From Dehalococcoidia bacterium (GTDB lineage: Bacteria; Chloroflexota; Dehalococcoidia; Lucifugimonadales; Lucifugimonadaceae), in NCBI GenBank assembly GCA_022819585.1, contig JAJEGY010000035.1, positions 1-64,000 of the forward strand: a stretch of 64,000 nucleotides of DNA, in the 5' to 3' direction. Position 1 is the stretch's first letter. Every line of letters starts with the position of its first letter. Below the pieces are notes generated by a model. It did no database searches, had not been told where the DNA came from, and saw only the letters and a list, made by a program, of their open reading frames with translations. Positions 9,179 to 18,805 of this stretch are shown here, piece after piece. Both the position numbers and the translations under genes were made by a program.

Positions 9179-10554
9179 GAGACGGTAGGTGTAGGTTCGG
9201 TTGCCGCGGTTTCGGGTTCCGGGATGTTGCTGGAGTAGAGGGCGGAGATTCTGGCGGCTGCGGCATCGGCGTCGGCGGTTGTGCCTAGGGCGTCGGTGAT
9301 GTCGTCGCCGTGGTAGATGCGGTATGTGGTGATGCCGGCCATCGAGAGGCGGGGGAATACGGATGCGTTAGATTCGCCGCCGAAAGATTCGCGGTCTAGG
9401 ACGATGCAAATGACTTGTATGCCGCGTCGTCGTAGGACACCTAGGGCGTCGATCCAGTTTCCTTCGTCTGATGCGGTGATGACGACGACGGTGGAACTGA
9501 CGAAGAGTTCGCGGTCGAGGACGGCGAGTGTCTCCATGATTGGGACGTTACCGTCAGGTTTTGATCCGGCGATGTGTCGGAGGATGTTTTCGCGGTGTGA
9601 GCCGGTGTGATCGGGAGTGGCGAGGAGAGAGATGCTGCCGTGTGCGATGTATCCGACGTCAGTGAATGTTCGGGTGTATTTGTCGATGATGGAGGCGGCG
9701 ATGGTTGCGCCGTATTCGTCGGTGGAGTCCTTGCCTTCGCCGGCTTGGGCGTCGGCGTGTTGGTCGAAGATGACCCACATCTCGCCTGCTGAGCCTTGGT
9801 CGAACTGTTTGACCATTAGTTCGCCGGTACGGGCGGTGGTCAGCCAGTGGATTCGGCCGATGGGATCGCCGTCGGCGTATTCGCGGACGGATGCGACGTC
9901 GGTTGATAGGACGTTCATGCGCTGGCGTCGGGAGTGGCCGTCGGCGAGGAGGACGCGGGATACGGCGATGTCGGGGATGGGTAGGACGCGTGGATATACG
10001 AGGACTTTGTCTACGCCTTCGAATTCGATGTCGCGAGGAAAGAGGTTAAAGGGGTCGGAGGCTCGGATGACTAGAGGGCCGAGATCATATTCGCCGCGCT
10101 GGGTCAGGGCTGCTTCCATGTCGACGCGTTTGAATGTGACCATGAGGCCGAAGCTGGTGACTTCGCGGAACTCGACATCGGGGAGGGTTGTTTTGTCTTC
10201 GACTTCGACCCATGCTTTGGGAGCGCCGTTTGAGTTTTGGATGATGATGCGCTCGGTGAGTGTGTCGCCTACGGAGAAGGGGCCGGTTGGTCGGTTAACG
10301 CTGGCCCTCATGTTTACTGCGCCGACGCGGGACCAGACCCATGAGACGGCGATGAGGATGAGCAGCAGATACGCGAGGCGCATCGAGAGATCGAAACCGG
10401 TGGCTACGGTGTTGACGAGTTTGGCGGCGATCACGAAGATGATTGCCAGGAGCATGCGATGCCGGACCAGCGTGTCGAAAAGTCTCCGTAGCGGACTGCG
10501 GCCCTCGGATGGGCCTGCGATACCTCTTCCGATCTTTGGTAGTGTTCCTTGCAC
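9175..10554 (-). CDS. DUF58 domain-containing protein
   Basis: VREYADGDPIGRIHWLTTARTGELMVKQFDQ is the DUF58 signature; overlaps the next gene by 4 nt; operon with MoxR. Confidence 0.85.
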   Translation of the reverse strand: MQGTLPKIGRGIAGPSEGRSPLRRLFDTLVRHRMLLAIIFVIAAKLVNTVATGFDLSMRLAYLLLILIAVSWVWSRVGAVNMRASVNRPTGPFSVGDTLTERIIIQNSNGAPKAWVEVEDKTTLPDVEFREVTSFGLMVTFKRVDMEAALTQRGEYDLGPLVIRASDPFNLFPRDIEFEGVDKVLVYPRVLPIPDIAVSRVLLADGHSRRQRMNVLSTDVASVREYADGDPIGRIHWLTTARTGELMVKQFDQGSAGEMWVIFDQHADAQAGEGKDSTDEYGATIAASIIDKYTRTFTDVGYIAHGSISLLATPDHTGSHRENILRHIAGSKPDGNVPIMETLAVLDRELFVSSTVVVITASDEGNWIDALGVLRRRGIQVICIVLDRESFGGESNASVFPRLSMAGITTYRIYHGDDITDALGTTADADAAAARISALYSSNIPEPETAATEPTPTVS

Positions 10555-10589
10555 TTGTTTCTAAGGACCCTGAAGAACCCGATTGGCCG

Positions 10590-11588
10590 TCAGGCGGTGA
10601 CGGGTGCTGTTATTCTTCCGCCGCTGGCTCCGGGCACGTTGACGTTCTCCAATGCTTCGGAGACGATGGTGCTCTGGTTTACGCCTCTCATGCGTGCGGA
10701 CGGTGAGAGGAGAACGCGGTGTGACATTACGGGTACGGCGATGGCCTTTACGTCGTCTGGGATGACGTAGTCACGTCCTTGGAGCATGGCGAATGCTTTG
10801 GCACCTTTCATGAGGTTGATGCTGGCGCGTGGTGAGACGCCGAGGGTGGTGTCGGGGTGGCTTCGAGTGGCGTTGGCGATGTCGACGATGTATTGCTTGA
10901 TGAGTTCGTCGATGTAGATGGAGTCGGTGTATTGCTGCAGGGCGATGATGTCTGATGGGGTGCTGCTCGATTGAAGGAGGTCGATGGGGTCGGTTGCTTC
11001 TCTGCCATCCATGATCGAGACTTCTTCGCTTGGTTCGGGGTATCCGAGGGAGATGCGCATGAAGAAGCGATCGAGTTGGGCTTCGGGGAGGGGGAAGGTG
11101 CCTTCGTATTCGATGGGGTTCTGAGTAGCGATGACCATGAAGGGGCTGGGGAGGGTGTGCGTGACGCCTTCGACGGTCACTTGCTGCTCGCCCATTGCTT
11201 CGAGAAGGGCTGATTGTGTCTTGGGTGTGGCTCGGTTGATTTCGTCGGCTAGGACGACCTGGGCCATGATAGGTCCGGGGCGGTACTCGAACTGCCCGAT
11301 CTGCTGGTTGTAAACGGACGCGCCGGTGACGTCGCTGGGCAGGAGGTCTGGTGTGAATTGGACGCGCTTGAAGTCACAGCCTGTGGTGATGGCGATGGAG
11401 CGTGCGAGCATGGTCTTGCCGACGCCGGGGACGTCTTCGACGAGGATGTGTCCTCGGCTGAGCAGTGCGACCATGGCAAGACGGATGGCGGGGTCTTTGC
11501 CGATGATGACTTGTCCGACGTTTTCGACGATGCGGTCGACAGCCTGGGCGTGACCGTTGCTTGAGGTGTGTTCGGGGGCTGTGGTCAA
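10590..11588 (-). CDS. MoxR family AAA ATPase
   Basis: HILVEDVPGVGKTMLARSIA...GPIMAQVVLADEINRATPKTQSALLEAMGEQQVTVEG; Walker A/B of the MoxR family. Confidence 0.92.
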   Translation of the reverse strand: MTTAPEHTSSNGHAQAVDRIVENVGQVIIGKDPAIRLAMVALLSRGHILVEDVPGVGKTMLARSIAITTGCDFKRVQFTPDLLPSDVTGASVYNQQIGQFEYRPGPIMAQVVLADEINRATPKTQSALLEAMGEQQVTVEGVTHTLPSPFMVIATQNPIEYEGTFPLPEAQLDRFFMRISLGYPEPSEEVSIMDGREATDPIDLLQSSSTPSDIIALQQYTDSIYIDELIKQYIVDIANATRSHPDTTLGVSPRASINLMKGAKAFAMLQGRDYVIPDDVKAIAVPVMSHRVLLSPSARMRGVNQSTIVSEALENVNVPGASGGRITAPVTA

Positions 11589-11786
11589 GCGTGGGTTCCT
11601 TTCGAGATCGAACTCTTGATGGGTGCGTGATGGCTTATTCGGTTCGATCTTTTTGGTTTGCTGCTAAAACGGTATGTAGCTTCACTCTTCAACTGCGCCA
11701 AATATAGCATCTAATCGTGGTTAAACCTAATCTTCCAGTTTGGATGGCATCGTTTTGGTCGCTTTGACTCGGTTGAAGGGACGCGA

Positions 11787-13250
11787 ATGGACATGACACA
11801 TTACGAAGGGGAAGACGGATTGGTTTTGGGTGATGAAGGTGTCGACAATGTTCGTCATCTGCATGTTGGTGACAACTTGGAAGTGATGCGAGGGATGGGA
11901 TCGGAGACGGTGGATTTGGTGTATCTCGATCCACCTTTTAACTCGAACCAGAACTATCGGATTGTTTTCAGGGGACCGGAGGGGTTGAAACCTAGGGCGT
12001 ACTTGCCAGCGTTCGAAGATGTTTGGGTTTGGGACGATGCATCGGAAGAGTTGTTGGGCGATTTGATGCAAGGGAGGAGCGATCAGGCGATTGGCAAGGC
12101 TGTGTCGGGGATGTTGATGTTGATCGGCAGGGATCGGATGATGGCCTATCTAGTCAACATGACACTTCGTCTCATTGAGATACATCGTCTATTGAAAGCG
12201 ACGGGGAGCGTATATCTGCATTGCGACCCTACCGCTAGTCATTATTTGAAGGTGTTGATGGATGCGTTGTTCGGGCGTGAGAACTTCAGGAACGAGATTG
12301 TTTGGTGTTACCGAGGTGGAGGCGTGCCACGTCGGGATTTTGCACGGAAACATGATTTGATACTTCGTTTCACAAAGGGTGATGAGTATGTTTTCAACCC
12401 GCAGTACACCGAGTACTCGCAGGCGTCGGTGGATTTAGTCGCGCGTCGCGGGGGTGTGAGTATCGATGATCGCGAACGGGATCTTGAGCGGGGGGCGCAT
12501 ATGAATGATTGGTGGTCGGATATCAATTCGTTGCAGACATGGTCGCCGGAACGAACGGGATATCCGACGCAGAAGCCGGTCCGGTTGTTGGAGCGGATTA
12601 TTCTCTCGTCAACAAATGAGGGTGATCTGGTATTGGATCCGTTCTGCGGTTGCGGAACGACGATGGTGGCAGCTGAAAGGTTGAGGCGTTCTTGGGTGGG
12701 AATTGATGTGGAGCCAATGGCATTAAGCGTCTTGCGCGGTCGATTTGATCGTGAAGACTTGGGTTGGGAGTTGGATGTGCGGGGTTTGCCTTCAGTTGAT
12801 CCGTTTGACGGCGATGACTGGTCAATGATGGCTATTGCGGACCCTGAACGGTTTGAACGCGCGGTGATCAGCTTGATTGAGGGTTGTGTCCCTTGGAGGA
12901 ATCGTCAGGATGAGGGCAAGGGGATCGAGGGCGTGGTGACTTTGCCGATTGGTCATGTGATCGTTGGAGTGAGGGGTGGAAATGGCATCGCGATTGATGA
13001 TGTACGGGACTTTTTGCGCGTAGTTGAAGGCGAGTCTGATCATGGCGTGATTGGCGGCGTGCTCGTTTGCGGCTTCGAGCCTAATGTGGATTTGCTGGAA
13101 GCGGCGGCTCAAGCCGGCACGGTTTGCGTTGAAGGAGAGAGCTATTCGCGGCTGAGTGTGGTTACGCCGAGGGAGGTGTTTCGGAACGATGGTGAAAATG
13201 GCTGGGGATTGGTTAACGCGGGGCGGCTGAATCGCCTAGGAGTTTCTTGA
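11787..13250 (+). CDS. Site-specific DNA methyltransferase (N4/N6 amino-MTase) with C-terminal nuclease-like domain
   Basis: VYLDPPFNSNQNY (DPPF), LDPFCGCGTTMVAAERLRRSWVGIDV; C-terminal GKGIEGVVTLPIGHVIVGVRGGNGIAIDDVRDFLRVVEGESDHGVIGGVLV. Confidence 0.9.
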   Translation: MDMTHYEGEDGLVLGDEGVDNVRHLHVGDNLEVMRGMGSETVDLVYLDPPFNSNQNYRIVFRGPEGLKPRAYLPAFEDVWVWDDASEELLGDLMQGRSDQAIGKAVSGMLMLIGRDRMMAYLVNMTLRLIEIHRLLKATGSVYLHCDPTASHYLKVLMDALFGRENFRNEIVWCYRGGGVPRRDFARKHDLILRFTKGDEYVFNPQYTEYSQASVDLVARRGGVSIDDRERDLERGAHMNDWWSDINSLQTWSPERTGYPTQKPVRLLERIILSSTNEGDLVLDPFCGCGTTMVAAERLRRSWVGIDVEPMALSVLRGRFDREDLGWELDVRGLPSVDPFDGDDWSMMAIADPERFERAVISLIEGCVPWRNRQDEGKGIEGVVTLPIGHVIVGVRGGNGIAIDDVRDFLRVVEGESDHGVIGGVLVCGFEPNVDLLEAAAQAGTVCVEGESYSRLSVVTPREVFRNDGENGWGLVNAGRLNRLGVS

Positions 13251-14157
13251 GGAGTGTGGTGTGTTCTTCTGGAAGGGCTGGATTGTTGAACGCGGCCACG
13301 TTTTCTTCCAGGTGGTTGATGTTGGAGGTTCCGGAGATGACGGTGGATATGGCGGGATGGTCGGCGGCGAATTTGTAACCGGCGGCGATGATTGTTGGGG
13401 CGTCTTCGGTGATTAACCAATCGAAGCCGTTGCGGATTTTGGGGTGATCGACGTCGATTTCGCCTTCGGAGCGCCAAGTTTCTAGGAGCTGGTCGAGTTC
13501 ATGCTGTCTGGTAAGAGTGAAGCGGACGGGAGCCATGTTTAGGATGGCGACGCCGTGTTTTTGGGCTAGCGGGAGGGCTTCTTTGGCTGCATATTGGTTA
13601 AGGATGCCGTATTTGAGCATGATGGAGTCCCAAAGTTCGGGATGCTCTTTTAGGGCGGCAACCGGGACCGTCAGTTTGGGGTCTTCAGTCATCATCTGAG
13701 AGAAGCCGATGAGCCGCGCTTTGCCCTCTTCTTTCAGCCTTAGGAGAGTGGGGGCGTATTTGTTGGCGATGTCGTGATAGGTGCCTGGAAGGATGCCGTG
13801 GATCTGCATGATGTCGATGACATCGGTGTTGAGGCGTCTCATGCTTTGCTCTACCGAAGCCAAGAGGGAGTCGGGGTGCGGAAGTTCGTCGCCGCCAGTT
13901 TTCCAACTCCACTTTGTTGCGATGAGGTAGGAGTCTCTAGGGACGCCTTTGAGGGCTTGGCCAAGTTGCGGTTCACTGTCGCCGTAGTTTGCGGCGGTGT
14001 CGAACATGTTTATGCCGAGGTCTAGGGCACGGGCGATTAGGTCTCGGCGTTGAGTCGAAGTGAGACCTGCGGCTCTTCCGAACTGGCTTGGTCCGCCTCC
14101 GCCGTAGGAGACTAGGGAGACTTTGATGCCGGATTTTCCTAGGGTGCGGTAGTGCAT
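13213..14157 (-). CDS. Aldo/keto reductase
   Basis: MHYRTLGKSGIKVSLVSYGGGG...GINMFDTAANYGDSEPQLGQAL; AKR motifs. Confidence 0.92.
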   Translation of the reverse strand: MHYRTLGKSGIKVSLVSYGGGGPSQFGRAAGLTSTQRRDLIARALDLGINMFDTAANYGDSEPQLGQALKGVPRDSYLIATKWSWKTGGDELPHPDSLLASVEQSMRRLNTDVIDIMQIHGILPGTYHDIANKYAPTLLRLKEEGKARLIGFSQMMTEDPKLTVPVAALKEHPELWDSIMLKYGILNQYAAKEALPLAQKHGVAILNMAPVRFTLTRQHELDQLLETWRSEGEIDVDHPKIRNGFDWLITEDAPTIIAAGYKFAADHPAISTVISGTSNINHLEENVAAFNNPALPEEHTTLLKKLLGDSAAPR

Positions 14158-14216
14158 GTTGATTAGAACCGCAGATCAGCGGTTGGATCACTAAGTGTTG
14201 CGATGGCTGGATTCGC

Positions 14217-15269
14217 CTAGTCGTAGACCATGATTGCGCGGCCTAGTATTTCGCCGTTTTGGAGGTCGTCGCAGGCTTCGTTGATCTGGTCTAGGGAGTA
14301 GCGGCGGGTGACTAGCTTGTCGAGGGGGAACTTGCCCTCTTGGTGCCATCGGAGGAACTGGGCGAAGTCTTTTTCGGGGTAGGTTGCGCCCAAGGAGCCT
14401 CGGTACTGCTTCTGGTGGTACATGAACTGTCCGGGGTCGACGGTCATCTGGGGTGCGGGCATGCCGATGAGGACTGCCATTCCGCCATGGTTGTCTGCGC
14501 CAGGGCCGCCGCCTCGGACGGAGGGGAGAATCTGCTCGCTGGTGATCTGGAGTCCGATAGCGTCGAAGGCGTAGTCTGCGCCGCCGCCGGTGATTTCGTG
14601 AATCGCCTCGATGGGATCTTCTTTGGCAGCGTTGACGGTGTGGGTTGCGCCCATGTCCTTGGCGTATTCGAGTTTGGAGTCGTCGATGTCGATCGCGATA
14701 AGGGGGTATGCCTCTAGCATCGCGGCCATTATCAGGGCGGAGGTTCCGACGCCTCCGATGCCGTAGATGGCGCATGCGTCGCCGGGGCGTACGCGTGCGG
14801 TGTTGAGGACCGCACCTGCTCCTGTAAGGACGGCACATCCGACAATGGAGGAGATGTCCTTGGGGTTGTCTTCGTCGATGGGGATTACGTACCCGCCCCA
14901 GACCAGAGCGTCTTCGCCCCATGTGTAGGTTGCGCCGTTGAGAGGTTCTTCACGGTAGGTTGCGCCGCTTGGTTCGGGTGTCCATCGGCCTCGGATCGGG
15001 TCTTTGGGGACCCATGTGACGATGGCTAGATCGCCTTCGTTGACGTGGTCGACGTCGGAACCTACGGCAACGACGGTTCCGGTTCCTTCATGTCCAAGGA
15101 GCGAGGGCGTCTGCGTCTGCGGATTGTGCATCTGGTGCAGCTGCGAATGGCATACGCCGCTGGAGTGGAGCTTGACGTGGACTTGGTCGGCGCGAGGATC
15201 AGGGATTTCGATCTCGTCGACTTCCAGGGGTTTACCGTGTTCGACGTGGATTGCTGCTTTGCTTCTCAT
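14217..15269 (-). CDS. Zinc-dependent alcohol dehydrogenase family protein
   Basis: MRSKAAIHVEHGKPLEVDEIEIPDPRADQVHVKLHSSGVCHSQLH...LLGHEGTGTVVAVGSDV; MDR family. Confidence 0.9.
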   Translation of the reverse strand: MRSKAAIHVEHGKPLEVDEIEIPDPRADQVHVKLHSSGVCHSQLHQMHNPQTQTPSLLGHEGTGTVVAVGSDVDHVNEGDLAIVTWVPKDPIRGRWTPEPSGATYREEPLNGATYTWGEDALVWGGYVIPIDEDNPKDISSIVGCAVLTGAGAVLNTARVRPGDACAIYGIGGVGTSALIMAAMLEAYPLIAIDIDDSKLEYAKDMGATHTVNAAKEDPIEAIHEITGGGADYAFDAIGLQITSEQILPSVRGGGPGADNHGGMAVLIGMPAPQMTVDPGQFMYHQKQYRGSLGATYPEKDFAQFLRWHQEGKFPLDKLVTRRYSLDQINEACDDLQNGEILGRAIMVYD

Positions 15270-15377
15270 GTTGATGCACTCCTGGCGCACATTAGTCGGA
15301 TCAATCAACAGGCCGACAATTCGTTACGCCAAATGATATGCGTTGGCGCTTCGAATCGCGGAGCCGATTCTTGTTAG

Positions 15378-16073
15378 CTACTGTCCTGCGGTGAGGTCGA
15401 TTGCGACATCGCAGGCCTGCAATGAGCCGAGCAACGGAGCTAGCGCCATGATGTTCAGCGTTTGCGCCTGCTGTTCCTCGGTAATGGTGAAGAAGGCCAT
15501 CAGCATCTCGACGCCTGCCTGTTCGACCACACACTCGGCATCTTCGGGGCTGATCTGTGCCACCATGGGTGCGAATCGTTCAGGCATCACGCCGCAGTGC
15601 GTCAACGGTTCGGCAGCGGCCAAAAGATCGAGGATGTGTTGGTTTTCAGCGCCTTCGCCAGTCATGAGAGCTTCTGTCGCTTCGAAAACCTTGGCGGCGG
15701 TTTCGGCGTCGGCGTGTTCTTCGATACATGCAGCGTCGTGTGCTGACATTCCTGAGGGGCTGATCTCATCGATCGGTTCAGCTTCCTTAGCTTCGGGTTC
15801 TTCAACTGGTTCTGGTGTGGCGGTTGGCGGGACCGGTGTTGCCGTTGGCGGAACGGGCGTCGGAGTAGGTGGGACTGGGGTAGGTGTTGGAGGTATCGGC
15901 GTTGGTGTCGGCGGTATGGGCGTCGCGGTTGGCGGGACCGGTGTGGGAGTCGGAGGAACTGGCGTGGGTGTCGGCTCGGGTGATGAACACGCGACGATGG
16001 CGATTCCCATCGTGGCAATAACGAGGATTGCCAGAAGAATCTTGGTTCGGGCATTTCTAAGGATCGATTTCAT
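15378..16073 (-). CDS. Putative lipoprotein with [12 protein letters not shown] linker; unknown C-terminal domain
   Basis: [31 protein letters not shown] lipobox, Pro/Thr repeat linker, alpha-helical C-terminal part with several Cys. Confidence 0.75.
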   Translation of the reverse strand: MKSILRNARTKILLAILVIATMGIAIVACSSPEPTPTPVPPTPTPVPPTATPIPPTPTPIPPTPTPVPPTPTPVPPTATPVPPTATPEPVEEPEAKEAEPIDEISPSGMSAHDAACIEEHADAETAAKVFEATEALMTGEGAENQHILDLLAAAEPLTHCGVMPERFAPMVAQISPEDAECVVEQAGVEMLMAFFTITEEQQAQTLNIMALAPLLGSLQACDVAIDLTAGQ

Positions 16074-16110
16074 CGCATTTCCTTGCACTTTGATCTTTGC
16101 GCGGATTCTG

Positions 16111-17346
16111 TCACTTGAGCAGGTATTGTCGGAGGGTCCCGAAAGCGTACATGGCGGCCCTTCGACGGTCGGGTGCGCCACTGCCCGCGGATCGGATGTG
16201 TCGCATCTCGGATTTTTCGGCACCGCTAACCACGATATAGGTGTCGCCTCTGGCGAGATTTACGGCGCTGGCATCGGGATCGGCAGACTCGGGGATTCCG
16301 TGAACTGCGATGCCTATAGTTGCCCCGGAGTGTTCGCGGATGGCTCGGGCGAGTGCTTTAGCATGTTCTTCGCCAGATTCTTCGCTGCCGTGAACATCTC
16401 CGATGAGACGGTGGCGGGGGACATCGGTATTGGCGACTATCGCTTCGAGGAACCTATCGCCTGCCGCAGTTCGCATCGAGTCGGAGACGGCGCCTGCGCT
16501 GAGGTCTTCGTATACGGCGACTGTGGCGTCTTGTTCTTGGAGCATCGATCCGATGACGCTTTCGATGGTTTCGTCGTCTGCGGCGAAGATGTGGTTGCCC
16601 AAGAGCTCGCGGACTTGGACTTCGACTGGTTGAATAAGCTCTTTCGCTTCGTCGATGTCCGGGGCGCGTGCTGCGATCCTGACATCGACTTGCCCGGGGT
16701 GGGCGAGAACGCCGACCGTTGGGTTTGAGGATTCGGCGATTAGATGTCCGATTTCGTGGTCGACCGCGCTCTCGCCCAAGTCAGCGACTTTGAGGACGCG
16801 GTAGTGGATGGTCTCTCCAAGGTCGTATCTGTCTCTCAGGTAAGGGATGATCTCGTTGTCTATCAACCACCTCATCTCGAAGGGCACACCGGGGAGGCTG
16901 ATGATGGTTCCTCGATCAGATTCGACCATGAATGCGGGGGCAGTGCCATTGGGGTTGCGGATGACGGTTGCGCCTGCTGGTATCTGTGCTTGACGTTCGT
17001 TGTTCTTGGTGAGGATGAAGCCACGGTTCTGGAAGCGTTCACGCAACTCGACTAGTGAATCGGGATCGGTCACGACTTCGACGCCAAAGACCTCGGCAAC
17101 AGCTTCACGGGTCAGATCGTCTTGCGTTGGGCCGATGCCGCCGCCGGTGATGATGACATCGGCGCGATCGAGAGCGATGTTGAGCACCTCGGTCATGCGG
17201 TTCATGTTGTCTCCGACGCATGACTTGTAGTAGACGTTTACGCCGTTTTCGGCAAGTCGTTGCGAGATCCATGCCGAGTTGGTGTCGACGATCTGCCCTA
17301 GCAGCAGTTCGGAGCCGATGGAGACGAGTTCGACGTTTACGGACAT
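16111..17346 (-). CDS. cinA: CinA family competence/damage-inducible protein (nicotinamide-nucleotide amidohydrolase)
   Basis: [47 protein letters not shown]... full-length two-domain CinA. Confidence 0.92.
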   Translation of the reverse strand: MSVNVELVSIGSELLLGQIVDTNSAWISQRLAENGVNVYYKSCVGDNMNRMTEVLNIALDRADVIITGGGIGPTQDDLTREAVAEVFGVEVVTDPDSLVELRERFQNRGFILTKNNERQAQIPAGATVIRNPNGTAPAFMVESDRGTIISLPGVPFEMRWLIDNEIIPYLRDRYDLGETIHYRVLKVADLGESAVDHEIGHLIAESSNPTVGVLAHPGQVDVRIAARAPDIDEAKELIQPVEVQVRELLGNHIFAADDETIESVIGSMLQEQDATVAVYEDLSAGAVSDSMRTAAGDRFLEAIVANTDVPRHRLIGDVHGSEESGEEHAKALARAIREHSGATIGIAVHGIPESADPDASAVNLARGDTYIVVSGAEKSEMRHIRSAGSGAPDRRRAAMYAFGTLRQYLLK

Positions 17347-17483
17347 GTACAGAGCCGTCGCTTCCTAGAGTCACGTTGCCGATGTCCATTATGCACGAAT
17401 CGGAGAAAGGTCATCGGGTCTGATACGACCTGATTTTCAACGTCTTGGATTTGACACTTGACAAATGTTCGATTTAGTATTAA

Positions 17484-17497
17484 GTTCTAAATAGAAC
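17484..17497. promoter_or_regulatory. Inverted repeat GTTCT-AAAT-AGAAC upstream of the 17526 ORF (possible operator)
   Basis: Perfect 5-bp arms inside an AT-rich stretch with two overlapping TTGACA motifs (17451-17463) just upstream. Confidence 0.4.
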
Positions 17498-17525
17498 ATT
17501 AATTCGTGATGAAAGGATTACGCGA

Positions 17526-18242
17526 ATGACAACTCAGACTTTGGAGCGTAACGCACTTGGCGCGCCGCGGCGGAGGCGTCGTCCGCACGGTTTGGAAGTC
17601 ATTGATGGCTTCAGCGGGATCGAGCGAGATGCGGCGGTGGGCGTGTTGCCTGCGGACCTTGACATCGATGCGGAACTTAGACGGCTGACGGAGCCGAAGG
17701 TGGAGCGCATCGACGACCGTGATGAGTTGGGCGAACACATCATGCAGTCGGCGGTTTCGACCGAGCGCGGTTCCTTTGCTGTCAAGTGCCGTTCGGTATC
17801 TCATGCGACGGATTTTGCTACTCCGATGCGGACCATGTTGCTGACTTTGTCGTCTGCATTCGGCGGCACAAGCGCTACAGTCTCGCCATCGCTGAACCTT
17901 CACACCTGGCCAGCTATGGACACGTTGGTCGCTTCGCTTGAGAAGTCGGGCGCGGGTGATCTTTGGCAGCCGATCGGGGAACGGAGCATAGGCGTGGGCA
18001 ACGCGAGGCACGTTTTCGTGAGTGTTGACAATCCGGTCAGAGACGAGTCGGCTAGGGTGTTTCCGAGTTTGCTCGTAGAGGTGGTTGGAGCGCATCTGGT
18101 AGACCCGGAATGGTTCGATCGCGTTGTGGCACCGCGTTGCATCAACGATGTCCCCACATTTGTTTATTACGGACAAGTGGGTTTTGATGGCTCGTTGTTT
18201 GAGCGTGAATGGCACAGAAGTCAGGTTCAAGGCAGCGTCTAG
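17526..18242 (+). CDS. Hypothetical protein
   Basis: 238-aa ORF with promoter-like upstream sequence; no family recognised. An antisense ORF (17499-18356) is less plausible. Confidence 0.55.
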   Translation: MTTQTLERNALGAPRRRRRPHGLEVIDGFSGIERDAAVGVLPADLDIDAELRRLTEPKVERIDDRDELGEHIMQSAVSTERGSFAVKCRSVSHATDFATPMRTMLLTLSSAFGGTSATVSPSLNLHTWPAMDTLVASLEKSGAGDLWQPIGERSIGVGNARHVFVSVDNPVRDESARVFPSLLVEVVGAHLVDPEWFDRVVAPRCINDVPTFVYYGQVGFDGSLFEREWHRSQVQGSV

Positions 18243-18245
18243 GAA

Positions 18246-18717
18246 ATGCTGACGGCAAGTTACGGGGAAATTGAACGAGTAGGCACGGACCAGAGTAGAG
18301 CAGGTAATCGGATCGAAACAAGGGTCTTCGCTGATAAGGGGCTGCCAGAGAACCAAGATTACACGGACACGGGCTGCGAACTAGCGCCGTCATGTCTTGA
18401 GTGTCCGTTGGCACTTTGCAAGTACGATGACCCAAGGTTGGGACCGTCGGAGCCGTACAGTGATGCGTGATCAGGAGATCGTGCGGCTTCGGAAAAAAGG
18501 ATTGCGGGTTGCTGATATCGCGAAGGTCGTCAAGACGAGCGACCGAACGGTTTATCGGGTTACTCAGCAAAACGGTGTGGCATCGGCGAAACCGTCACTC
18601 AAACATCGAAAACAAAGCCGACGGCATCTAACTCGTGTGCCCGAGGTTCCGGTTGAGCAGCTGGCAGTTTGGCAACAGTATTCGATGCAGAGCACGGCGG
18701 ATGTTGGAGCGGCTTAA
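18246..18717 (+). pseudogene. Small Cys-motif + helix-turn-helix protein, apparently split by a frameshift near 18430-18460
   Basis: Frame A encodes YTDTGCELAPSCLECPLALCKYDDP; the next frame encodes MRDQEIVRLRKKGLRVADIAKVVKTSDRTVYRVTQQNGV (HTH). The reading frames are offset by one. Confidence 0.5.
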
Positions 18718-18805
18718 ATTCCGGCCGTTTGCCTTGACCCTTACCGCCTAACCAGCGCATAAACTTCACGGCAATGTTTCTTCGGTTTCATCCGGGAGAG
18801 TTGTT

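Noticed and set aside
15343-16728. 461-aa + strand ORF with Gly/Val repeats
   Set aside because: Antisense to the PT-linker lipoprotein and cinA; composition is the complement of the Pro/Thr repeat.
17499-18356. 285-aa - strand ORF
   Set aside because: Overlaps the better-supported + strand ORF 17526-18242, which has upstream promoter-like sequence.
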